Assembly: GCA_965226245.1 (NCBI GenBank)
Contig: CBDDCL010000015.1
Location: forward strand, 5,332,001-5,396,000
Direction of reading: 5' to 3'
DNA from: CBDCYS01 sp965226245
Lineage (GTDB): Bacteria > Acidobacteriota > Terriglobia > Bryobacterales > UBA6623
Length of the DNA stretch: 64,000 nucleotides
Each line of letters begins with the position of its first letter. The first letter of the stretch is position 1. Below the pieces are notes generated by a model. The model saw only the letters and a list, made by a program, of their open reading frames with translations. It did not search any database and was not told the origin of the DNA. This document shows positions 50,738 to 58,412 of the stretch, piece by piece. The position numbers and the translations under genes were made by a program.

Positions 50738-51247
50738 GTGCCACGGGTGAAAAGCATCAGCACCAACCAAGGCTCCGAACTTGAAGCTCAGAATGAGCCG
50801 GTGGCAGATTCCGTTCTCAGTTCCCTGACGGATAAAGACGCCAAGACCGACAAGTCTGCTGAACACTCAAATCCGGAGACGCCATCGATCCTACCCGCGA
50901 CTCCCTGCGGCCCAGCTTACCTATCCCCGCTGCGAAGACGGCTGTTGGAAGTAGCGTCCTCTCTTCGGACCGAGTTTGGCTCTCTCCTGCAGGACCCTCG
51001 GGCTGCTAAAGAGGCCGTTCAGTATTTCGCTCGACTCGTCAGCCCACAACGAAAGGCCGGCAGACCGAAAAGAGCCGATGTCACTGAAGCGCTCCGTCTG
51101 GAAGCCGAGGGTGTGTCCCGCCAACAGATCTACCGACGGTTGAGTAAGAACACCAGGGAGGAACAGCATGCCCTCCGAGAGGCCATGCGGATGCGCAAGT
51201 ATCGCCAGCGCAAGCGTGACAAACTCGAACCCGTTACGCCAACTTAG
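50738..51247 (+). CDS. Putative HTH DNA-binding accessory protein
   Basis: 169 residues from GTG 50738. The N-terminal half is polar and disordered-looking. The middle (LRRRLLEVASSLRTEFGSLL) is helical. GRPKRADVTEALRLEAEGVS with RQQIYRRLSKNTREEQHALR is a helix-turn-helix-like segment, followed by a basic tail RMRKYRQRKRDKLEP. No family was recognised. It lies between two recombinase genes on the same strand, so a regulatory or recombination-accessory role is likely. Confidence 0.6.
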   Translation: MPRVKSISTNQGSELEAQNEPVADSVLSSLTDKDAKTDKSAEHSNPETPSILPATPCGPAYLSPLRRRLLEVASSLRTEFGSLLQDPRAAKEAVQYFARLVSPQRKAGRPKRADVTEALRLEAEGVSRQQIYRRLSKNTREEQHALREAMRMRKYRQRKRDKLEPVTPT

Positions 51248-51317
51248 TCTCGCCTAATTTGTGCATCTTGGCGAAGCGCCCGAGCTGGTCCAAGATGAAT
51301 TCAATGGAGGAAATCTC

Positions 51318-51515
51318 ATGCCCACCAAGGCGGAACTAGAGGAAGCAATCGAGGAAGCAGTAGAAGTTCTCACTGGCGCTTATGCGCCGGAGTCCAGCCG
51401 GGAGGATTTAGCCGGGGCTGTCGGGAAGGCTCTGAATGTGCTGGAGCTGGAAGATGAGGGCGAAACCTGCGACGACGATGAATATGACGGGGACGAGGCG
51501 ATGGTTGGCGCTTAG
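51318..51515 (+). CDS. Small acidic protein between the recombinases
   Basis: 65 residues from ATG 51318, preceded by GGAGG at good spacing. MPTKAELEEAIEEAVEVLTG is a helical segment, and the C-terminus is strongly acidic (LELEDEGETCDDDEYDGDEA). Small acidic proteins of this type occur in phages and mobile elements. Possible roles include DNA mimicry or protein binding. No function is shown. Confidence 0.6.
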   Translation: MPTKAELEEAIEEAVEVLTGAYAPESSREDLAGAVGKALNVLELEDEGETCDDDEYDGDEAMVGA

Positions 51516-51538
51516 TCTCCCCGGCGGAGCCAGAACGA

Positions 51539-52243
51539 ATGGATGCTCTCTATTTCCGAGTCTCCAGCGACCGCCAAACCACCGAGAACCAGTTCGCTGA
51601 TCTTCTCCAGGTAGCTGAGAAAGACGGCTCCGGTCGCGATTGGAGCCAGATCCGAAAGCTGCTTTCCGGATGCATCCTTGAGGAAGCGGCCGGTGACCGC
51701 GCCGTCTATTCCGTCAATCCGAAGGTCGTTTCCGAATTGGCCGACCTCTGCGTCTACGTGGAGCAGGGTCGGTCCAGCCGCAAAGGTTCCAAGAGCCGTC
51801 CGCTGTTCCAGCAAATGAAGAAAGATGCTGCTCTGAGGAAGTTCGATCGTCTCCTCGTTTGGAAAGTCTCCCGTCTGGGCCGCGACATGCGGGAGGTCAT
51901 CTCTACCGTCTATGAACTGTCCGATCTAGAAGTGACTGTTGTTCCTGTCAAGTCTCAGACCGGCCCGATCAACTCCACCATGGGCAAGCTGTTGTGGGCG
52001 ATTCAAGCGTGGTTCGCGGAGATGGAGAACGAGGAACGGTCGGATGCGATCAAGGCTGGGCAGGCTAGGGCCGTGGCGTCCGGCAAGGCGGTGGGAAGAC
52101 CGCGAGTGATCTTCGATCGCAAGCGGGTAGTGAAGCTGCGTGACGAAGGCCTCAGTTGGTCCCAGATCGCCGCAAGAGTGGGAGTGAGCATCGGAACAAT
52201 TCGTCGTGCCTACCAAGATCTGTCAGCAGCCCCCATCTCCTAA
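51539..52243 (+). CDS. Serine recombinase, second, with an enlarged catalytic domain
   Basis: 234 residues. Catalytic Ser lies in MDALYFRVSSDRQTTENQFA. Conserved Arg residues are in RLLVWKVSRLGRDMREVIST, followed by VVPVKSQTGPINSTMGKLLW and the E helix WFAEMENEERSDAIKAGQAR. A C-terminal HTH is VIFDRKRVVKLRDEGLSWSQ and ARVGVSIGTIRRAYQDLS. Compared with ordinary resolvases there are about 40 extra residues between the Ser and Arg motifs (LSGCILEEAAGDRAVYSVNP and following). The D before RLGR is replaced by S. It starts 23 bases after the acidic gene, so the group is probably one transcription unit. Confidence 0.88.
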   Translation: MDALYFRVSSDRQTTENQFADLLQVAEKDGSGRDWSQIRKLLSGCILEEAAGDRAVYSVNPKVVSELADLCVYVEQGRSSRKGSKSRPLFQQMKKDAALRKFDRLLVWKVSRLGRDMREVISTVYELSDLEVTVVPVKSQTGPINSTMGKLLWAIQAWFAEMENEERSDAIKAGQARAVASGKAVGRPRVIFDRKRVVKLRDEGLSWSQIAARVGVSIGTIRRAYQDLSAAPIS

Positions 52244-52300
52244 ATCGCGGAGCAGGATCCCGACCGCAACAGAGCAGGAGAGAACAGAGTAAGGAGAAGA

Positions 52301-52354
52301 ATGAGCAAGAACTTTGACATGTTAAAGATTTCGCTTCGGCGGCAGACAGCGTAG
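52301..52354 (+). CDS. Possible 17-residue peptide with strong ribosome-binding site
   Basis: ATG 52301 follows AAGGAGAAG. It encodes MSKNFDMLKISLRRQTA and then TAG, after which the frame stays open for EDEATRRAGKETELRAFEG. The good start suggests either a leader peptide or the remains of a gene whose body was lost. Confidence 0.3.
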   Translation: MSKNFDMLKISLRRQTA

Positions 52355-52508
52355 GAAGATGAGGCAACCCGCAGAGCGGGCAAGGAAACAGAGTTGCGGG
52401 CGTTTGAGGGCTAAGTGCTTCTGTTGGAGTATGTTACGGACTGAGGCCGGCAATAGCTGGTGGTTACGGGATTAATCAACAGTAATCCGCAGACGAGCGC
52501 TATCTAGT

Positions 52509-54466
52509 CCGAAGTTCCAGGGGCAAAACGACAGTAAGTCATTGATTCTGCGGCGGAAAGGCGGCCGGCGAAATTCGCTCTTCTGGCTACAGGCCCAGCA
52601 GCTCCAAGGCCCGCTTTTGCAGCGCCGTCGGCGCGGTCCGTTGTTCGAACGTCGCCGCGCTCCCCTCGCCGCCGACCCGGCAGGTGTTTTGGCAGCGCGT
52701 CGCCAGGGCGTCGAGCAACGTCTGGAAGCTGTGCACGGGCAACCCCCCGGACGTGCGGCGGCGGGTCTTTTTCTTTTTCACCGCCGCCGAAGGCTCGGCC
52801 GGCGCCACCGGATCGCGTTGCTGCCGGCCGGCCTCCAGCTGCTCGTCTTCAAACAGCAACTCCGCCCACGCTTGGCGCATCCGCCACTCCACGTAATAGG
52901 CCAGCAGACACAAAAAAATGTGCGCCCGCACGTGGTCCGGCGTGCGGTGAAAGATCGGCCGCACCCGCAAATCCGCGCCTTTCATGCAGCGAAACACGCG
53001 CTCCACCCGGGCCAAACTCTTGTAGGAACGCACCGCGTCTTCGGCCTTCAGATCGGCCTTCTTTTCGCTGCTGCGGATGACGTAGATGCCGTCCAGCGCC
53101 GCTTCTGCTTCGACCGCCGCCGTGCGCCGCCGCCAGCGGAAAACGCCCTCGCCGATGGTCGTCTCAAAATGCTTGCCCATCTTGTAGCGGTCCTGCACGC
53201 GGCCCGCCTTGCGTCCGATCTCGGCGGCGGTCAGCGGGGTGCGTTTGCGCCGCGCCACCTCGGCCTCGATGCGCTCGAATTCCTTCTCGCTGGCCGCCAG
53301 CAGCTCGTCGCGCTTGCGCCCGCGCTCCTCGGCCAGCAGCGGGTTATAGCAGGCCACCAGCCGCTCGCCGGGATAGTCGGGGGAGTGAATTTCAGCCAAG
53401 TTTTTCTTGTCGAACAACGATAACTGCAACGCGCCTTCGCTGGCCAGCCGCCGCAGCGCCGGCGCGCGCAGCGCCGAGATCCAGCCCAGCCCGCGATGTT
53501 GCCGCAGGTTTTCAATCTGCGTTTGGGTCCACAAACCGCGGTCGCCCACCAGCACCACGCGCTCGAGCCCGAAGCGCCGCCGCAGCGTGTCCACCTGATC
53601 GGGCAGCGTCGCCGGATCGCCCGTGTTGCCGGGGTAGACGCTGACCGCCAGCGGCCGTCCTTGGCTGTCGGCGAGCACGCCGTAGACGATGATCGGCTGG
53701 CCTTTCTTGCGGTCGCGGCTGTGGCCGTGGGCCGCCAGCGGGCAGTGGCGTCCTTCGTAGTAGCTGCTGGAGACGTCGTAGAGCACGGTGTCGCCGGCCG
53801 CGAGATGCCGCGCCGCGAGCTTCTTTTCGATGCGTTTTTGGCGGGCCAGCAGCCAGTCCAGCGCCGCGTAGAGATCGTTTTCGTCGGCGTCTTCGACGCC
53901 CAGCTGCTGGGCCAGCGTGGAATGCTGCCACAGCCTGGTGGTGGCCAGTTTCGAGCCGGGATGCAGCAGCCGCTCGACGATCATGGCCACGACGAGGTCG
54001 CGCTGGCGCGAGGGTTTGGACCCCAGCAGGCGTTCGAGGCCGAGCTGGCGGAGCGTGCCGAGAACAGCTTCAACGTGACCGTGGGGGCGGGAGCGTTCGA
54101 CCAGGAAAGCCTCGGCGGCGGGCACAAAGGATTCGCCGGCGAGCGAGCGGCGGATGACGTCGATGAGGGAATCGGGCAGGTGGGAGAGATTGCCGAGGGT
54201 TTCGTGTTTGACCTGCTGGCCGACGCGAAAGGAGCGGCGGAGCAGGTGGGAGGTATAGATTTTGCCTTTGTAGCGGCGAGTAGTGGTGGCTACATGAACA
54301 GGGCCGAATCTAGATGGCATAAAGCCATTATAGCATATACAGAACAAAAAGTCCAGAAGAAAGTCACTAATTAGTGGCTACAAACAGCACTTCGAGACCA
54401 CCCCAAACCGGCCCTAACTCCCTTTCTTGGTTACTCTTACGCCGAAATCGGCCCCTGGAACTTCGG
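52509..54466 (-). mobile_element. Complete IS1634-family insertion sequence
   Basis: A 1958-bp element with perfect 16-base terminal inverted repeats (CCGAAGTTCCAGGGGC, 52509-52524 and complement 54451-54466) and a 6-bp target duplication TCTAGT (52503-52508, 54467-54472). One intact transposase gene fills it. The 52244-52508 gap to its left is otherwise featureless. Confidence 0.94.
52587..54320 (-). CDS. IS1634-family transposase
   Basis: About 577 residues from ATG 54320. The N-terminus reads SRFGPVHVATTTRRYKGKIY. DDE core segments are VLYDVSSSYYEGRHCPLAAH (first Asp), VVLVGDRGLWTQTQIENLRQ (second Asp) and RSYKSLARVERVFRCMKGAD (Glu). The Lys/Thr-rich C-terminal tail (AVKKKKTRRRTSGGL) is an addition. 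The IS1634 family assignment rests on size, the long spacing between the DDE residues and the terminal repeats. The frame is intact. Confidence 0.92.
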   Translation of the reverse strand: MPSRFGPVHVATTTRRYKGKIYTSHLLRRSFRVGQQVKHETLGNLSHLPDSLIDVIRRSLAGESFVPAAEAFLVERSRPHGHVEAVLGTLRQLGLERLLGSKPSRQRDLVVAMIVERLLHPGSKLATTRLWQHSTLAQQLGVEDADENDLYAALDWLLARQKRIEKKLAARHLAAGDTVLYDVSSSYYEGRHCPLAAHGHSRDRKKGQPIIVYGVLADSQGRPLAVSVYPGNTGDPATLPDQVDTLRRRFGLERVVLVGDRGLWTQTQIENLRQHRGLGWISALRAPALRRLASEGALQLSLFDKKNLAEIHSPDYPGERLVACYNPLLAEERGRKRDELLAASEKEFERIEAEVARRKRTPLTAAEIGRKAGRVQDRYKMGKHFETTIGEGVFRWRRRTAAVEAEAALDGIYVIRSSEKKADLKAEDAVRSYKSLARVERVFRCMKGADLRVRPIFHRTPDHVRAHIFLCLLAYYVEWRMRQAWAELLFEDEQLEAGRQQRDPVAPAEPSAAVKKKKTRRRTSGGLPVHSFQTLLDALATRCQNTCRVGGEGSAATFEQRTAPTALQKRALELLGL

Positions 54467-54987
54467 TCTAGTTCGTTTCGGGGGACTTAGCCCTGCTCGC
54501 GGCCGCGGAACTCCTGAACCAGTTCTGGACAATTCGGCCGCGGCTATTCATCGCTGCTGCAGCCGCCGCCGCAGCTGCTGCCACCGCTGCTGCTGCTAGA
54601 GCTGCTGCCGCTGTCCGAGCTGACCGCATCCGATACGGAGTCCGCCCAGCCAGACGCTGTCTCGCCAGCGCCGCCTCCCCCGGAGCCGACCGTGACGCCG
54701 CTCTCGGCGATGCTGTTCGCGTAGTCACTGCCCGGGAAGTACTCGACATCGCTCTTGGCCGGGGTCTCGAAGTCCTTTGCCGGATTCATGGCGTTGTTGC
54801 TGCCTGCATCGAAACCTTCTTCGCCGACAGCGCAGATGGGGTGACCGTGCTCGTCGATGAGCGTGAAGTCGCGGCAATAAATTTCATACTCGTAGCACAT
54901 CTCCGACCAGAGCCAGGCGTAGAAGTAGAAGTCGTCAAACCCGTAGTAGTCATAGAAGAACGGGTCGTCTTCGTCGTATTCGTCGTA

Positions 54988-56014
54988 ATGGGGTATTTAG
55001 TTGACTCCAGTAGCCACAATATGTTGTGGTTGGGGGCATGAAGGAGGACTACCCCCGAAACCTCGTCGAGTTGGAAGCTCGATTCTCGACCGAGGAGGCG
55101 TGCCGGGAGTACCTGCTGAAGCTGCGCTGGCCGGAGGGGTTCGTGTGCCCGCGCTGTGGGATCCAGTCCTCATGGGCCAGCAAACGCAATCTGCTGCTCT
55201 GCGCCGACTGCGGTTACCAGGCCTCGGTGACGGCGGGCACGATTTTCCAGGACACCCGCAAGCCCTTGACGTTGTGGTTCCGGGCGGCTTGGTGGGTGAC
55301 AACGCAAAAAGGCGGGGCCAGCGCGCTGGAGTTGCAGCGGGTCTTGGGTTTGGGTAGCTATGTAACCGCCTGGACCTGGCTGCACAAGTTCCGCCGCGCC
55401 ATGGTGCGCCCCGGTCGCAATCGGCTGGTCGGCCGGGTGGAGGTGGACGAAACGTATGTGGGCGGAGTCGAAGAGGGCGTCCGAGGTCGCGAAATGGTTG
55501 GCAAAGCGTTAGTTGCGGTTGCTGCCGAGGAGGATGGGCGCGGTATGGGTCGCATCCGGCTCCGTCGGATCGCGGATGCCTCAGCGGCGAGCTTGGAAGC
55601 CTTTGTCGAAGAAGCTATCCAACCTGGCAGCCTCGTGCACACCGACGGCTGGGAAGGCTATGCGGGATTGGAGAACAAAGGATACCGCCATGAAGTCACC
55701 GTGCTGCGCGGGAAGCGGCAATCGGCGAGTAAGCTGCTGCCGAGAGTCCATCGTGTCGCCTCTCTGCTAAAGCGCTGGCTGTTGGGGACCCACCAGGGGG
55801 CTGTCAGTCACGAGTATTTGGACTACTACCTGGACGAGTTCACGTTCCGCTTCAACCGGCGGACCTCACGGTCGCGCGGCAAACTTTTCTATCGCCTCCT
55901 CCAGCAGGCGGTCGCCGCCGACCCTGCTCCCTATAAGACAATGGTCGAGGCCACCAGGGCCGGCACCCCCACCCCCAAGATGTAGTGGCTACTGGAGTCA
56001 ACTAAATACCCCAT
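54988..56014 (+). mobile_element. IS1595-family insertion sequence, copy 3
   Basis: The 1027-bp copy has the same ends as copy 1. The 8-bp duplication TTCGTCGT lies at 54979-54986 and 56015-56022, with one extra A before the left end. The transposase is identical in sequence to that of copy 1. It interrupts a 384-residue gene of the minus strand. Confidence 0.95.
55038..55985 (+). CDS. IS1595 transposase (copy 3)
   Basis: A 315-residue protein identical to copy 1, with zinc ribbon CPRC/CADC and catalytic VGRVEVDETYVGG, SLVHTDGWEGY and LDEFTFRFNRR. ATG 55038 is the preferred start. The frame is intact and probably active. Confidence 0.94.
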   Translation: MKEDYPRNLVELEARFSTEEACREYLLKLRWPEGFVCPRCGIQSSWASKRNLLLCADCGYQASVTAGTIFQDTRKPLTLWFRAAWWVTTQKGGASALELQRVLGLGSYVTAWTWLHKFRRAMVRPGRNRLVGRVEVDETYVGGVEEGVRGREMVGKALVAVAAEEDGRGMGRIRLRRIADASAASLEAFVEEAIQPGSLVHTDGWEGYAGLENKGYRHEVTVLRGKRQSASKLLPRVHRVASLLKRWLLGTHQGAVSHEYLDYYLDEFTFRFNRRTSRSRGKLFYRLLQQAVAADPAPYKTMVEATRAGTPTPKM

Positions 56015-56745
56015 TTCGTCGTATTCGTCAAATTCGTCGTCGTGCCTCACCTCAGGGCGCCCGCGCGCCACCTTTTTGGGCCGCACGATGCGCACGCTCG
56101 TATCCCGGACGACCTCATCGATGCCCATCTGTTCGCGGATTTCCGCCTCCAGACTGTCGAGGTAGGACCCGAAGTGCTGTTTCTTGCGGTCTATGAGCTG
56201 GTCGTAGCTTTCCTGGGAGCTGAAGCCGGGCTTGAGGCGCTCGACAAGCTGCTCCCGTGTCACGCTGGCGTCGGCGGAGAAATCAGTCAGCAACCCGTTG
56301 ACGAGGATGCGGATGGGAAACTCGCCCACCTTGTGCACCCGGATCACGCTTACATCGATGAGGTACTTGAGCTCGTTGTCGCGATCCTCGAGAACCAGCT
56401 GCAGGGTCTCGAAGACCCGCTTGGCGCCCGCGGCGCCCGCCTGCTGGAAAGTCTCCATGGCTTCACGCAAATCGTCGGTCTTTCCTTCACGGTCGTAATA
56501 GAAGTCCTCGTCATCCTTGGCCAGGCGCACGATGTTGGTGACGCCCACTCCCCGGAAGATCTTGTTGAGGGACTGCAGGATGGCGATGGCAGTGAAGGTC
56601 TCGCGTTCCTCCTTCTCGGAGGTGAGCCCGAAAGTCATGACGCTCAGCATCTTGGCGAACGCCTTGGTGGGCTTCTTCACCTCGATGCTGGTGATCTGGG
56701 ATGGATCAATGCAGAGCGAGCTTTGCAGGTACATAGGTTCTCCTT

Positions 56746-57219
56746 CTATTGGGACGGTCTATAGTCGCGGGGCGCGAGTCTTGTCTCGCAGCCGCCGCAG
56801 TCGGCCACGCCGGTCTCCAGCACCCGGGGAAACGGCCAGAACCGCTCGTCGGGATCGCCGAAGTGGTCACGGTAAATTGCCAGGGTTCGCTGGAACTGGT
56901 CACGGTTGGTCTGCGCGTTGCCACCGGGGTGGTGATGGATCATGCGTCCAAAATAGCGCGTACAGAACTCGCTGTAGGAGCGCGTGCACAGGATGAACTC
57001 GTGCCAGGCGTCGTCAATGGCCCGGGACGGCGTAAGGATGCAGCGCGAGTGGGCGGCGAGATTCAGGAATCGCATCAACTCACGGAGGATTCCCGGGACC
57101 GCGTCCCGCTCCAGGTTGCACGAGGCGCCAATCTTCTGGTACAGAACCGGGTTCTCGCCGAGCACCTCGCGCGCCAGCCGCCCGTGGTCGAAGAGATTAG
57201 GATCGGTCGATGGCGCCAC
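56746..57219 (-). CDS. Glycine-rich domain-containing-protein-like (GRDP-like) protein
   Basis: 157 residues from GTG 57219, preceded by AAGGGAG. The core SRAIDDAWHEFILCTRSYSE, FCTRYFGRMIHHHPGG and RTLAIYRDHFGDPDERFWP resembles the bacterial proteins annotated glycine-rich domain-containing protein-like (DxAWHxFIL, CxRxFGRxIHH). The C-terminal DCGGCETRLAP has a CxxC. Function is unknown; His/Asp clusters suggest metal binding. It lies immediately upstream of the interrupted acidic/aromatic gene, so the two probably worked together. Confidence 0.75.
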   Translation of the reverse strand: MAPSTDPNLFDHGRLAREVLGENPVLYQKIGASCNLERDAVPGILRELMRFLNLAAHSRCILTPSRAIDDAWHEFILCTRSYSEFCTRYFGRMIHHHPGGNAQTNRDQFQRTLAIYRDHFGDPDERFWPFPRVLETGVADCGGCETRLAPRDYRPSQ

Positions 57220-57527
57220 GTGACTCCCTTCTAGTTCGATCAGGACACCGGTACTGAGCCCCGTCAGCAGGAGATTGTACCGCTTACTTACCGGGTACCT
57301 GGTAGTAACAAGGCCTTACCACCAGCTATCTGGCTCAGCCCATTCTAACTCATTGGACGGGGCGCGGTTCAGCTCTTTCTACGACTCGGAGGAGGGCCTC
57401 CGACGGCGGATTACTGGTGGTTACGGGATTTGAACGAAGCCTGACGGCAGACGCTTCGCGTGAAGGTCCATGCGGCGCCGGTGCGCTGTTGGGAGTATGG
57501 TCGGGTCACAGAGAAAGGAGGTCTACT
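57220..57527. other. Intergenic region upstream of the IS91-type element
   Basis: Some 300 bases without a gene. A 17-base sequence CTGGTGGTTACGGGATT near 57413-57429 also occurs near 52459-52475. It may mark an element end. GAAAGGAGG at the right end is the ribosome-binding site of the recombinase gene. Confidence 0.4.
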
Positions 57528-58412
57528 GTGACCCATTTACGCAAGAAGATGCTCGAGGAACTCGAGCGTCGCAACTATTCCGCGAGCACTGTTCGCTGCT
57601 ATCTCGGCGTGGTGGAGGATTTTGCGCGCTACTTCCAGCAAGCGCCCGACCGACTAGGACCGGACCAGATGCGGAGCTATCAAGCGCACCTGTTTCGCGA
57701 TTGCAAACTCGCCGACAACACCGTAAGCCAACGTCTGGCGGCGCTGCGGTTCTTCTACCTCAAGACGCTCAGGCGGTCCTGGAACCTGAGCCTGACGCCC
57801 TACCCGAAGAGGGCGCGACGACTGCCGAGCATCCTCAGCCAAGAGGAGGTCGCCCGACTGATCGACTGCGCCGACAGTACGTTCCACCGCATGCTGCTGA
57901 TGACGCTGTACGCCACCGGAGTGCGCCGAGCGGAGTTGGTCCGGCTCCAGCTCAGCGACATCGACAGCGGGCGCATGGTGGTGCACGTCCGCGGCGGCAA
58001 GGGCCGCAAGGACCGCGACGTCATGCTCAGCGAGCAGTTGCTCGCCGCCTTGCGACAGCACTGGCGAGGGCTGCGGCGCCAGCCGACCCAGTGGTTGTTC
58101 CCGGGCGGACGTTGGCATATCGCCGATCATCCGATCAGCGTCAATGTGCCCTGGAACGCTTGCCACCAAGCTTCCCAGCGGGCCGGCATCGACAAGCCGG
58201 TTCATCCCCACACGTTGCGCCACTGCTTCGCCACGCATCTGCTCGAAGCAGGAGCGGATCTGTGCACGATTCAAATGTTGTTGGGGCATCGCGATCTGGA
58301 ACAGACAGCCCGCTATCTGCACCTGTCGGCGCGCCATCTCAGCGCTGTCGCCAGCCCACTGGACTGTTTGCAGCTCACCTCGTCGGCCGAGCAAGATCCC
58401 GGGGCGAAATAG
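57528..58412 (+). CDS. Tyrosine recombinase of the IS91-type module
   Basis: 294 residues from GTG 57528, preceded by AAAGGAGG; the longer frame from 57417 is unsupported. A SAM-like core-binding domain (MLEELERRNYSASTVRCYLG, NTVSQRLAALRFFYLKTLRR) precedes the catalytic domain. Catalytic residues are Arg in LYATGVRRAELVRLQLSDID, Lys in RGGKGRKDRDVMLSEQ, His-x-x-Arg in HPHTLRHCFATHLLEAGADL, His in LGHRDLEQTARYLH, and Tyr in that last motif. The recombinase probably assists integration or resolution of the IS91-like element. Confidence 0.92.
   Translation: MTHLRKKMLEELERRNYSASTVRCYLGVVEDFARYFQQAPDRLGPDQMRSYQAHLFRDCKLADNTVSQRLAALRFFYLKTLRRSWNLSLTPYPKRARRLPSILSQEEVARLIDCADSTFHRMLLMTLYATGVRRAELVRLQLSDIDSGRMVVHVRGGKGRKDRDVMLSEQLLAALRQHWRGLRRQPTQWLFPGGRWHIADHPISVNVPWNACHQASQRAGIDKPVHPHTLRHCFATHLLEAGADLCTIQMLLGHRDLEQTARYLHLSARHLSAVASPLDCLQLTSSAEQDPGAK

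Larger units (their letters stand above)
54544..56734 (-). pseudogene. Unfamiliar acidic/aromatic-rich protein gene split by IS1595
   Basis: The N-terminal part (240 codons, 56734 to 56015) begins MYLQSSLCIDPSQITSIEV, with KAFAKMLSVMTFGLTSEKEE, FRGVGVTNIVRLAKDDEDFY and SFYLDSLEAEIREQ-like helices. After the IS the same frame resumes as YDEDDPFFYDYYGFDDFYFY, MCYEYEIYCRDFTLIDEHGH and a Gly/Ser-rich, Cys-containing end (GGSSCGGGCSSDE). Removing the IS and one duplication restores a 384-residue frame. I do not recognise the family. The start has AGAAGGAG, and the gene lies 11 bases after a glycine-rich-domain-like gene, so they form an operon. The C-terminal Tyr/Asp tract and Cys tail look like surface or assembly segments. 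Confidence 0.8.

Noticed and set aside
53496..54374. Plus-strand frames opposite the IS1634 transposase
   Set aside because: They are mirror frames of the transposase and end outside the element without motif or start signal.
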